DNA from: Flavobacteriales bacterium
Lineage (GTDB): Bacteria > Bacteroidota > Bacteroidia > Flavobacteriales_E > Vicingaceae
DNA length: 64,000 nt
Reading direction: 5' to 3'
Assembly: GCA_020635795.1 (NCBI GenBank)
Contig: JACJZD010000001.1
Coordinates: 381,001-445,000 of the forward strand
This document shows positions 45,662 to 54,210 of the stretch, one piece after another; position 1 is the first letter of the stretch, and the number at the start of each line of letters is the position of its first letter. A model generated the notes under the pieces. The model worked only from the letters and a program-made list of their open reading frames with translations. It did not search any database and had not been told where the DNA came from. The position numbers and the translations under genes were made by a program.

Positions 45662-45664
45662 CCA

Positions 45665-46042
45665 ATGAACGATTTACCAAATAATGAGGAAAAACATCAT
45701 CTCACCAAGAAAATTGCCCATACTAAAGATAGGTTTTCGATTATCTATAAAAATATCCTAAAAGGACTTAAGACTGAAACCATAGAGACGAAACAGGCGT
45801 CTAAAATTGCCTTAAAATATATTTCAAAAGGTTCAATAACAAAAGAAGAAGAAACAGAATTACGTCAGCAAGTGTATGACATCCTTAAAACATTAGGTGT
45901 AGGTATACCATTTGCTCTTATTCCTGGAGCTTCTATATTAATCCCAATTTTAGTAAAAGTGGCTCAGAAAAAAGGAATAAATCTATTACCATCTGCTTTT
46001 TCAGAAAGTGATGAATTACCTGATGATGAATCATCAAAATGA
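45665..46042 (+). CDS. Short LETM1-like protein
   Basis: A 125-residue protein with two recognisable parts: a basic N-terminal helical region (ending LRQQVYDILKTLGV) and the LETM1-type core PFALIPGASILIPILVKVAQ, followed by NLLPSAF. In LETM1-family proteins this hydrophobic stretch and the LLPSxF end a ribosome-binding or membrane domain. It is far shorter than known Bacteroidota LETM1-related proteins of ~400 residues. It follows the LysM gene after 3 bp, so the two are likely co-translated. The function is unknown. Confidence 0.6.
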   Translation: MNDLPNNEEKHHLTKKIAHTKDRFSIIYKNILKGLKTETIETKQASKIALKYISKGSITKEEETELRQQVYDILKTLGVGIPFALIPGASILIPILVKVAQKKGINLLPSAFSESDELPDDESSK

Positions 46043-46070
46043 TATTCTATTAAATAGGAATTCAATTTAG

Positions 46071-46089
46071 CAGTATAAATTACTGTTTT
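46071..46089 (+). terminator. Weak hairpin after the LETM1-like gene
   Basis: CAGTA (46071-46075) pairs with TACTG (46081-46085) and is followed by four T residues. Short stem; possible weak terminator before the next gene. Confidence 0.3.
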
Positions 46090-46143
46090 GAGTTGATTAT
46101 TAATCTTAAATTTAAGTTTTCAAAACTTAACACAATCGCTATT

Positions 46144-48522
46144 ATGCTTAAAAAACTATTCTTTATCGGTGTTTTTCTTTTACACCTTCAATCCTCGTTT
46201 GCTCAATTAAACATGTCATTACTGAGTCAATATCCTTTTCCTGGATCTAGGGGTGATGTTTCTGATATTTGGGGATATGTAGATGAAAATGGTAATGAAT
46301 ATGCAATTGTTGGTCTTGAGGCAGGAGTTTCAATTGTTAATGTAACAAATCCGACAAATCCAGTTGAAGTTTTTTATACAGCAGGTGCAAATACCATTTG
46401 GAGAGATATGAAAACATGGAATGATAAGGCATATATCACTAATGAAGGAGGGAATGGAATGATGATAATTGATTTAGCTCCATTACCAGCAAGTACTGCG
46501 TTGACTGTTACTAATTATACAGGTTCAACTTATCCTTTTACAACTGCACATAATTTGTATATCGATGAAAATGGGTATTGTTATATCTTTGGTGCTAATA
46601 ACGGTGTTGGAGGAGCAATCATACTCAATTTAAATGTGCCAACATCTAACCCAGGTTTTGAAGTAGGAAGGTATAATCAATATTATCTTCATGATGGAAT
46701 GGTGAGAGGAGATACCTTATGGGGAGGAGCAATTAATGATGGATTTTTGGCGGTAATAAATGTTGCAACAAAATCTGCCCCCGTAACTATGGCTACAAAA
46801 ACTACTCCAAGTTCTTTTACGCATAATTGTTGGATATCAGATGATGGTCAAACAGTTTATACAACAGATGAAAAAAGTAATGCATTTTTGGGGGCTTATA
46901 ATGTAAGTGATTTAAATAATATAACAGAAGTTGATAGAGTTCAGTCTAGTCCAGGAATGAATGTTATCCCTCATAATGTTCATTTTATGAATAATTATAT
47001 TATTACATCTTACTATCGCGATGGTGTAACTGTTCATGATGTTTGTGATCCTACCAATATTGTTGAGGTTGGAAATTACGACACATCACCTGCTTATTCA
47101 GGTAATGGTTTTAATGGTTGTTGGGGAGTATATCCTTGGTTACCTTCTGGTAATATTATAGCAAGTGATATTGAGAATGGTCTATTTGTTTTAGGTATTA
47201 ATTATACAAGATCTGCCAAATTAGCTGGTACTGTAATAGATTCAGTAACATCATCTCCCTTAAATGGTGTTCAAGTTAGTATCGTATCCACTACAAGTAC
47301 TGCAAATACAAATGTTTTAGGCAACTATCAAATAGGAACTCCAACATTAGGCACTTACGATGTAACATTTTCAAAGTTTGGTTATGAATCAAAAACAATT
47401 ACTGGTGTAGATTTAACATCAAGCAGTTGTACACCATCTGTTTTAGATGTTTCATTGAAACCTTTAACAACCTTTAACTTCCAAGTTACTGTTAAGGATG
47501 CTGCCACGTTGAATCCGATACCGAATGCCAAAATTCGAGTTGATGGAGCTTCATTTTCTAGTTCTGTAACAGCGAATACTTCAGGAGTGTATACTTTTAC
47601 AGGATTTATAGAAGGAAATTATGTTGTTACTGGTGGAAAATGGGGATATAAAACTTTATGTGATCAAGGGTCTCTAATAACTCCATCTAATAATACATAT
47701 ACTATTTTTCTTGATAAAGGGTATTACGATGATTTCTCGTTCAATTATAATTGGACAGTTTCGGGAACTGCAACTGCGGGTATTTGGGAAAGAGGAGAGC
47801 CTGTTGGTACTATGTTGGGTTCGGTTGAATCAAATCCTGACGTTGATGTTGCAAATGATTGTAACGTTGAAGCTTTTGTTACTGGTAATGGCGGAGGGGG
47901 TGTTGGTGACGATGATGTAGATAATGGAGAAACTATACTAACTTCTCCTGTGTTTGATGCGTCAACAATGCTAAATGCTTATGTAAATTATTACAGATGG
48001 TTTGTAAATGGAGGAGGTTCAGGATCTCCAAATGACCAAATGACAATAAAACTAAGTAATGGTTCAACTACAGTAACTATTGAAACCATCACGGCATCTA
48101 CTCCAAATAGTTCAAGTTGGGTAAGTAAAACATATAAAATTTCAGATTATTTAACGCCAACAAATAACATGAGAATTATTGTAACTGTAAATGATGGCGC
48201 TCCTGGGCATATTTCAGAAGGTGCTTTTGATAAATTTGAATTAACAGATGGTTTAGTCGGTGTTGATGAGCTTGAATTGAATGATAGAGTAAATATATTC
48301 CCAAATCCTTTTAATGAGGAAATTAATGTTCAATTTACTAATTCAACAAAATCAACTATTAAAATTGAAGTTACAGATGTAATGGGGAGAGTTTTAGACC
48401 AATATAGTTTTACAAATACTAACAACATTAAAATCAATAACGATTATCAAAAAGGAATTTATCTAGTTAATATTTATGAGGATGGCTCTTTAATGAAAAG
48501 CCAAAAATTGGTTAAATATTGA
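46144..48522 (+). CDS. Choice-of-anchor-B secreted protein with T9SS type A domain
   Basis: A 792-residue secreted protein (ATG at 46144, signal peptide MLKKLFFIGVFLLHLQSSFA). Residues ~20-360 form the choice-of-anchor-B region (DIWGYVDENGNEYAIVGLEA, VGLEAGVSIVNVTNPTNPVE), probably a beta-propeller. Two carboxypeptidase-regulatory-like domains follow (~360-430 and ~445-510). A jelly-roll-like domain follows (~520-705) with acidic, Gly-rich, possibly calcium-binding loops (GGGGVGDDDVDNGE). A type A sorting domain starts near FPNPFNEEINVQF. T9SS export is expected. Ligand unknown. Confidence 0.88.
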   Translation: MLKKLFFIGVFLLHLQSSFAQLNMSLLSQYPFPGSRGDVSDIWGYVDENGNEYAIVGLEAGVSIVNVTNPTNPVEVFYTAGANTIWRDMKTWNDKAYITNEGGNGMMIIDLAPLPASTALTVTNYTGSTYPFTTAHNLYIDENGYCYIFGANNGVGGAIILNLNVPTSNPGFEVGRYNQYYLHDGMVRGDTLWGGAINDGFLAVINVATKSAPVTMATKTTPSSFTHNCWISDDGQTVYTTDEKSNAFLGAYNVSDLNNITEVDRVQSSPGMNVIPHNVHFMNNYIITSYYRDGVTVHDVCDPTNIVEVGNYDTSPAYSGNGFNGCWGVYPWLPSGNIIASDIENGLFVLGINYTRSAKLAGTVIDSVTSSPLNGVQVSIVSTTSTANTNVLGNYQIGTPTLGTYDVTFSKFGYESKTITGVDLTSSSCTPSVLDVSLKPLTTFNFQVTVKDAATLNPIPNAKIRVDGASFSSSVTANTSGVYTFTGFIEGNYVVTGGKWGYKTLCDQGSLITPSNNTYTIFLDKGYYDDFSFNYNWTVSGTATAGIWERGEPVGTMLGSVESNPDVDVANDCNVEAFVTGNGGGGVGDDDVDNGETILTSPVFDASTMLNAYVNYYRWFVNGGGSGSPNDQMTIKLSNGSTTVTIETITASTPNSSSWVSKTYKISDYLTPTNNMRIIVTVNDGAPGHISEGAFDKFELTDGLVGVDELELNDRVNIFPNPFNEEINVQFTNSTKSTIKIEVTDVMGRVLDQYSFTNTNNIKINNDYQKGIYLVNIYEDGSLMKSQKLVKY

Positions 48523-48546
48523 TTAAGATTGAAATAAGATAAAAGA

Positions 48547-48578
48547 AAAAGAGGAGTTGTTTTTACAACTCCTCTTTT
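48547..48578. terminator. Bidirectional terminator, choice-of-anchor-B gene / merR-like
   Basis: A perfect 14-bp stem, AAAAGAGGAGTTGT (48547-48560) with ACAACTCCTCTTTT (48565-48578) and a TTTT loop. The merR-like stop codon (48563-48565) is at the loop and its last codons form one arm. Confidence 0.92.
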
Positions 48579-48883
48579 AGTTCAAGTAAGAAATTTTTTA
48601 TTTTTTCGAGCGACTTAATTAGCTCAACATTTTCAATGGTTTCTTTTTTACTGTTTTTAAGCTTGTTTTTGGCTCCATCTAAGGTAAAACCACGTTCTTT
48701 TACCAAATGATAAATAACCTTTAAATTATCAATATCTTGAACAGTAAATAATCGATTGCCTTTATTGTTCTTTTTAGGTTTTATGATATCAAACTCTTTT
48801 TCCCAGAAACGAATTAACGAAGCATTCACGTTAAACATTTCTGCTACTTCGCCTATTGAATAATATAGTTTAGAATCTGACAC
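48563..48883 (-). CDS. MerR-family transcriptional regulator
   Basis: A 106-residue DNA-binding protein with a MerR winged helix: YSIGEVAEMFNVNASLIRFW (residues ~8-27), then NNKGNRLFTVQDIDNLKVIY. A helical C-terminal region (~75-106) is probably for dimerisation. It lacks a metal- or ligand-binding Cys cluster. The start is GTG (48883), only 4 nt after a TATATTTG -7 box, so the mRNA may be leaderless. Target genes are unknown. The neighbours are lpxH and the M1 peptidase operon. Confidence 0.85.
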   Translation of the reverse strand: MSDSKLYYSIGEVAEMFNVNASLIRFWEKEFDIIKPKKNNKGNRLFTVQDIDNLKVIYHLVKERGFTLDGAKNKLKNSKKETIENVELIKSLEKIKNFLLELKEEL

Positions 48884-48887
48884 GAAA

Positions 48888-48895
48888 CAAATATA
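48888..48895 (-). promoter_or_regulatory. -7 promoter box of the merR-like gene
   Basis: TATATTTG on the minus strand ends 4 nt before the GTG start codon. It predicts a leaderless or near-leaderless transcript. A TTTA -33 candidate lies upstream in the 3' end of lpxH. Confidence 0.55.
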
Positions 48896-48911
48896 TACAA
48901 AAAGATTGTAG

Positions 48912-49661
48912 TTACTTAAAGTATTTTAAACTCAATTTTTCTCCATCAAATACAGCGTACGAATTATAGTTTATCCATTCACCCAAATTCATATAGGTAG
49001 ATTTTTCGTTTAACTTGATTTCGAAGGGTAAATGACGATGTCCAAAAATAAAATAATCGATGTGTTCTTTTTTGAGGTAATCTTTTGCAAAAATTGCTAA
49101 CCACTCATTTTCTTCTCCTAAAAATTTCTCGTCGTAACCAGCATTTACTTTTCGGCTTTTATGACTCCAATAATTTGCAATTCCCATACCTAAGTTAGGG
49201 TGTAAACGTGCAAATGCCCATTGGCATAATCTATTAGCAAATACTTTTTTGATGAATTTATATCCATAATCACCAGGACCTAAACCATCACCATGACCGA
49301 TAAGAAATTTTTTATCGCCAAATGTTTTAACTAAATTTCCTTCAACCATTTTAACGCCCAATTCTTTTGGAATATAATCGAAAATCCACATGTCATGGTT
49401 TCCTCTAAACACAAAAATTTCAATGCCGTTATCAGTTAATTCAGCTATTTTCCCTTGTAGTCTTACAAATCCTTTTGGGATAGCATGTTTATATTCAAAC
49501 CAAAAGTCGAAAATATCACCTACCAAATAGATTTCTTTAGCATCTAAACTAATTTCATCTAACCACTTTACAATTCTTTTTTCACGCTTTAAGCTTTCCT
49601 CGTAGTTAGGAGCTCCAAGATGGAAATCGGATGCAAAGTATATGTTGGGTTTAATGTTCAT
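48912..49661 (-). CDS. lpxH: UDP-2,3-diacylglucosamine diphosphatase
   Basis: A 249-residue calcineurin-like metallophosphoesterase that makes lipid X in lipid A synthesis. The metal-binding motifs are ASDFHLG (D12, H14), GDIFDFW (48-54), RGNHD (86-90), GHGDGLGPG and FGHRHLP near the C-terminus. The LpxH class assignment fits the neighbouring lpxK in the same run. It lies 35 bp downstream of the M1 peptidase gene and 28 bp upstream of the merR-like gene. LpxH versus the alternative LpxI/LpxG functions was decided by motif similarity only. Confidence 0.9.
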   Translation of the reverse strand: MNIKPNIYFASDFHLGAPNYEESLKREKRIVKWLDEISLDAKEIYLVGDIFDFWFEYKHAIPKGFVRLQGKIAELTDNGIEIFVFRGNHDMWIFDYIPKELGVKMVEGNLVKTFGDKKFLIGHGDGLGPGDYGYKFIKKVFANRLCQWAFARLHPNLGMGIANYWSHKSRKVNAGYDEKFLGEENEWLAIFAKDYLKKEHIDYFIFGHRHLPFEIKLNEKSTYMNLGEWINYNSYAVFDGEKLSLKYFK

Positions 49662-49696
49662 GATTTGCTAAAATACTAATTTGGATTAGATAAGGA

Positions 49697-52600
49697 TTAA
49701 AAATCGAGTTTTCGAACCATTTCAAATGGACGAACCATATTTAAGTTTAAACTAAACCTGATTTTTTCGGCATATTTAAGCTGGTTTAAATCACTTGAAA
49801 GAAGTATTGGGAAATAGATTTCAAATATGTTTGGAACGATAATCAAAGTTCCTCCAAAACTGTAAGTAGCAGCTGAAACTTCATCCACTTCATCACCTTT
49901 AAAATTTCTTGCGGTATAACCAGTTAGTCCAACATCGGCATAAAGCCCTAAAAATTTAATGGGTAAATTACTTTTTAGATTAATGGCATTAGCCCATTTG
50001 TTTGAAGATGGAGAAGTGGTGTAATTTTTAAATCCTCCATCAGTTATCATGGCTTGTTGATTTAAAAATCCATCAGTAGTATTTCTGCCCAACAAGATGT
50101 TTTCATACAAATAGTCGGAGTTGCCACTTAAATTGTAATTGTATCTCGAACTGGCTTTGTCGTTATACAAAAATCGACCAACAAAAAAACGCAAATCCAA
50201 GCCTGTTCCTTTCTTTTTGTATGCAAATCGATAATTTGCCTCTAAATTTACTTTAACAAAATCTACAGCTTGTTGGATGTTTGCAGTAACAAAATAAGGA
50301 TTAATAGGGTTTTTACTTCTTAAACCAAACGTTAAATTATTTACATAAAACCTATCGAACGACAAGTTGTAATAAACATTTCCATTAGCATCTCGTTTGT
50401 AATCAGCAACTTCTTCAAAAATATTTACAAATTCATAACTCATAAAATACTGATTGTATTGTCGTTGTCTACGTTTTCTAAAATCGATATTTACTTGAGG
50501 CGATAATTTATAATACTCTAACGATTGGGTTTCAGAACTGTTAGGTTTGTTAAAGTTTAAATAGCTAAACGATGATGATTTTGTACCAATAGCGATATCT
50601 TGAAATATTCCATTTGGCATAATGTGATAAAATACATTGGCATATCCATTTACATTTTGAGAACCAAAAGCATACATTGGCGCTAATACATATTCAAATT
50701 TTTTACTAGGAATAGTAGAATTATAGAAAACAGTACCTAACATCGCATTGTCATTACTATTCCATCCTGCAATTGGAGTGAAGAATAATTGTGTTTTATC
50801 AGGGTTTTCAATACTACCAAGTAATTGAATTCGTAATGGTTCTAGTGTTTTAAATAATCCTGTAGTTTTTAATGTGTTATTTTTTCTTGAGATTTCAGGA
50901 ATGTCTAAATTGACATCAATTCTATATTTATCATAGTCTCCCGATTTAAAAGTCAACAAACCTTTTTTACCAATAGGTTCATACCATTGCGTATGTGTTA
51001 TGGAATCATTTTTTATTCCTGAAATTGAAAATGGGCCATCAATTCCTCCAATATTTTTAACTTTTAATAAAATATTTTCAATGCTTGAAGTATCTTTTTT
51101 TGTACCGGTTATTTTATAATCAATTTTGTTAGTTGTTTTAATCAAACCATCAAAAAACCAACTCAAATCTTTTTTTGTTTCATCTTCAAAAACAAATCTT
51201 AAATCGTTGGGTTGAGGATGTTTGAATTTCCATTCGTTAAAATACCGCTGCATACATTTATCAAAAACATCTTCGCCTAAATAAGCCATCAAATAATCAA
51301 AAACAATGGCAGTTTTGGAATATACAATTCCTCCATAATTAAACGGAGTATATTCAGCTGCATGTTCTTCAATGGGTTGATCCATATTTTTTCTAGCATT
51401 AATAATATATGCAAGTTCGTATTGGCTTTTGTGAGGATATTGAGCTATATCAAAAAATGTTAAAAATCCTCTTGTAGAAGTAGAGTCAGATTTTACAAGT
51501 TTTGAATCAGGATATTTTGTTTCGATATACCTGTTTTCGTTAAAAGAATTTAAACCTTCATCCATCCAAGGATGGTCACGTTCGTTGCTTCCTAAAATAC
51601 CATAAAACCAATTGTGCCCTACTTCGTGCATAATCACTGTTTCTAAACCAAAATCACTTCCTGATTCTCCAATTACTGTAATGTTTGGATATTCCATTCC
51701 TCCACCTGCACTTAAAGCACCGTCAACAGCAGTAACATGATTATAAGGATAATCGCCATTCCATAACGAATAATAATAGGTGGCATCATTTAAATATTCA
51801 ATGCTTTTTTTCCATAAATCGGCTTCGTTATTTGTAAACAATGCCCAAGTTGTTACCTTTCGTTTAGAATGAGGTAGAGCTACTTCACCTTTTAAAACAT
51901 GATAGCGTTTATCAGCAAACCATGCAAAATCATGAACGTTTTCCTGGTGGTAATGCAATGTTTTTACAGTATCGTTCGATTGAGGGAAACTCATGTCTGT
52001 TGAAGTGAAATCAATTTTTTCACTAGTTTCTTGTGCAAGTTGATTTAACCATTCCATTTCTTTTTCACCACCCACCAAATCACCAGTAGCACCAACAACG
52101 TAATTTTTTGGTAATCTAATTTTTACATCATAAGTACCATATTCCGAATAGAACTCTCCTTGATCTAAATAGGGCATAGGATGCCAACCATCTCTATCAT
52201 AAACTGCTGGTTTCGGATACCATTGTGTTATTTGATAGGATTGTCCAATATGACCTAATCTAGAAAAAACTCCCAATGGTAATTTAACTCTAAAAGGAGT
52301 AGATATCTCGATAGTTTCACCAGGAAGTAATGTTTCTGGAAGAAAAACTCGACATATATCTTCATTGTTTAAGGTGTATTCCCATTGTAAATTAGATCCG
52401 TTTGACGAAAAATTTAATCTATCAATAAAGCCTAATTTAGAGTCATCGGCATAATAAAGACTAGTATTGCCTTCCTCAAGTTTTTGTTTGCTTAAGGCAG
52501 ACTTGTAATTTTTATAGGCATTTGGCCATAAATGAAAATATATAAATTCGAGTTTATCAGGAGAGTTGTTGGTGTATTGAATAGTAATGGTTGCATCTAA

Positions 52601-52732
52601 TTCATGCATAATGTCGTTAAGGCGGACATCAATATCGTATGCTACATGTTGTTGAAAATAAGGTTTGGTTTCTTGGGCAAAGAAGTTGAAGTTGATTAAT
52701 AAAAGAAGTATAAGTAGCAGTCGTATTCTCAA
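49697..52732 (-). CDS. M1-family metallopeptidase apparently fused to an outer-membrane beta-barrel
   Basis: A 1011-residue secreted protein (signal peptide MRIRLLLILLLLINFNFFAQ). Residues ~20-535 are an M1 gluzincin peptidase with the zinc site HEVGHNW (H369, H373) and E392 (PWMDEGLNSF). The exopeptidase motif is GGMEYP (343-348), a variant of GAMEN. From ~630 to the end the sequence changes to alternating amphipathic strands with aromatic girdles (FFTPIAGWNSNDNAMLGTVF, FYVNNLTFGLRSKNPINPYF) and terminates in a C-terminal phenylalanine, as in outer-membrane barrels. I infer a barrel-tethered surface or periplasmic aminopeptidase. It belongs to the lpxK-PNP-udk run. Confidence 0.85.
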   Translation of the reverse strand: MRIRLLLILLLLINFNFFAQETKPYFQQHVAYDIDVRLNDIMHELDATITIQYTNNSPDKLEFIYFHLWPNAYKNYKSALSKQKLEEGNTSLYYADDSKLGFIDRLNFSSNGSNLQWEYTLNNEDICRVFLPETLLPGETIEISTPFRVKLPLGVFSRLGHIGQSYQITQWYPKPAVYDRDGWHPMPYLDQGEFYSEYGTYDVKIRLPKNYVVGATGDLVGGEKEMEWLNQLAQETSEKIDFTSTDMSFPQSNDTVKTLHYHQENVHDFAWFADKRYHVLKGEVALPHSKRKVTTWALFTNNEADLWKKSIEYLNDATYYYSLWNGDYPYNHVTAVDGALSAGGGMEYPNITVIGESGSDFGLETVIMHEVGHNWFYGILGSNERDHPWMDEGLNSFNENRYIETKYPDSKLVKSDSTSTRGFLTFFDIAQYPHKSQYELAYIINARKNMDQPIEEHAAEYTPFNYGGIVYSKTAIVFDYLMAYLGEDVFDKCMQRYFNEWKFKHPQPNDLRFVFEDETKKDLSWFFDGLIKTTNKIDYKITGTKKDTSSIENILLKVKNIGGIDGPFSISGIKNDSITHTQWYEPIGKKGLLTFKSGDYDKYRIDVNLDIPEISRKNNTLKTTGLFKTLEPLRIQLLGSIENPDKTQLFFTPIAGWNSNDNAMLGTVFYNSTIPSKKFEYVLAPMYAFGSQNVNGYANVFYHIMPNGIFQDIAIGTKSSSFSYLNFNKPNSSETQSLEYYKLSPQVNIDFRKRRQRQYNQYFMSYEFVNIFEEVADYKRDANGNVYYNLSFDRFYVNNLTFGLRSKNPINPYFVTANIQQAVDFVKVNLEANYRFAYKKKGTGLDLRFFVGRFLYNDKASSRYNYNLSGNSDYLYENILLGRNTTDGFLNQQAMITDGGFKNYTTSPSSNKWANAINLKSNLPIKFLGLYADVGLTGYTARNFKGDEVDEVSAATYSFGGTLIIVPNIFEIYFPILLSSDLNQLKYAEKIRFSLNLNMVRPFEMVRKLDF

Positions 52733-52743
52733 AACTGAATAGA

Positions 52744-53355
52744 TTATTTTTTTATTTTTTCATTTATCATCGACGTTAGAATGTCAATTGCAACCTTATT
52801 CTCTCCGCCAACTGGAATAATTAAATCAGCATATTTCATGGTTGGTTCTATAAACTGATTATGCATTGGTTTTAGTGTTTTTTCATATCGGTTTAACACT
52901 TCTTCCAAATCTCTTCCTCGTTCATTAATGTCTCTTTTTATACGTCTAATTAAACGTAAATCAGAATCGGTATGAACAAATATTTTAATGTCACAAAGCT
53001 TACGTAATTCCTCATTGGTAAATATTAAAATGCCTTCTACAATTAATATCTCTTTTGGGTGAATAACTGTATAATCTCCAGTTCTAGTATGAGTGGTATA
53101 TGAATAAATAGGTTGTTCAATGGGTTGATTGGTTTTTAAATCATTGATTTGTTTTAAAAGCAAATCAAAATCAATAGAGTTGGGATGGTCGTAATTTATT
53201 TTTTGACGTTCCTCAAAAGACAGGTGAGCATTATCATTATAATATGAGTCTTGCATTAAAATAGCAACATTTTTCTCAGGAACCACATTAGCTATTTTAC
53301 GAACTACTGTTGTTTTTCCTGACCCTGTTCCTCCTGCTATTCCAATAATAATCAT
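52744..53355 (-). CDS. udk: Uridine kinase
   Basis: A 203-residue pyrimidine-salvage kinase that phosphorylates uridine and cytidine. The P-loop GGTGSGKTT is at residues 8-16. The family motifs QDSYYNDNAHLSFEERQ, NYDHPNSIDFDLL, IYSYTTHTRTGDY and VEGILIF are present. It lies 11 bp before the M1 peptidase gene and 18 bp after the purine nucleoside phosphorylase gene. Confidence 0.96.
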   Translation of the reverse strand: MIIIGIAGGTGSGKTTVVRKIANVVPEKNVAILMQDSYYNDNAHLSFEERQKINYDHPNSIDFDLLLKQINDLKTNQPIEQPIYSYTTHTRTGDYTVIHPKEILIVEGILIFTNEELRKLCDIKIFVHTDSDLRLIRRIKRDINERGRDLEEVLNRYEKTLKPMHNQFIEPTMKYADLIIPVGGENKVAIDILTSMINEKIKK

Positions 53356-53373
53356 AGTAATAAAAATAGATTT

Positions 53374-54210
53374 TTAATTAGCTACTGCTTTTACATCATA
53401 AATAGTGGCTAGTAATTCTTTAATGAGAAAAGTCATAATAGGTTCCGATTTTTGAGCAATCTCTTGAACTTCTTCATGGCTTATTTCAACAATTTTGCCT
53501 TTTACCCCTAAGTCAGTAATAATAGATAATGCAACACATGGTAACCCAATATGATTGGCAACAATAACTTCGGGAACGGTACTCATTCCTACAGCATCAG
53601 CTCCAATTATTCTAATGTAATTGTATTCAGCAGGTGTTTCATAAGTTGGGCCTGATAAAGCGGCATAAACACCTTCTTGAAGTCTTATTTTATTTGAAGA
53701 TGCAACATTTTTAATAATAGCATTCAATTGTTTAGAATAAGGCTCACTCATGTCTGGAAAACGTGGGCCTAGTTCATCAATATTCTTTCCTCGTAATGGA
53801 TTGTCAGGTAATAAATTAATATGATCGTTTATTAACATAATATCTCCAATCTCAAAATTTTCATTGACGCCACCACTAGCATTACTTAATACTAATTGTT
53901 TTATTCCCAAAGCGTGCATAACTCTTATAGGAAAAGTACATTGTTGTGCCGAATACCCTTCATAATAATGAAACCTGCCTTTCATAGCAATTATTGAAAG
54001 ACCATTTAGTTTTCCAATAATTAATGCACCTTGATGCCCTTCAACAGTAGAAATTGGAAAATTTGGAATATCCTTATAAGGAATAGTATGTTCTATTTGG
54101 ATATTCGAAGTTAGGTTGCCTAGACCACTACCTAAAACAATACCTACTACTGGTTTTGTTTGAGTTAAGGATTGAATGTAATTTTTAGCTTGCTGTATTT
54201 GCTCTAACAT
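53374..54210 (-). CDS. Purine-nucleoside phosphorylase, trimeric type
   Basis: A 278-residue phosphorylase of purine nucleosides in salvage. The phosphate-binding start VGIVLGSGLGNLTSNI, the substrate strand GRFHYYEGYSAQQCTFPIRV, LVLSNASGGVNENFEIGDIM and the base-binding NHIGLPCVALSIITD match class I (trimeric) PNP, the PunA/DeoD-like type. The start overlaps the end of lpxK by 26 bp, so translation is likely coupled. The symbol is withheld because punA and xapA cannot be told apart by eye. Confidence 0.93.
   Translation of the reverse strand: MLEQIQQAKNYIQSLTQTKPVVGIVLGSGLGNLTSNIQIEHTIPYKDIPNFPISTVEGHQGALIIGKLNGLSIIAMKGRFHYYEGYSAQQCTFPIRVMHALGIKQLVLSNASGGVNENFEIGDIMLINDHINLLPDNPLRGKNIDELGPRFPDMSEPYSKQLNAIIKNVASSNKIRLQEGVYAALSGPTYETPAEYNYIRIIGADAVGMSTVPEVIVANHIGLPCVALSIITDLGVKGKIVEISHEEVQEIAQKSEPIMTFLIKELLATIYDVKAVAN

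Noticed and set aside
46112..46130. Palindrome TTAAGTTTTCAAAACTTAA before the choice-of-anchor-B gene
   Set aside because: Made of AT-rich sequence with a one-base loop and no T-tract. It may be chance in this base composition.
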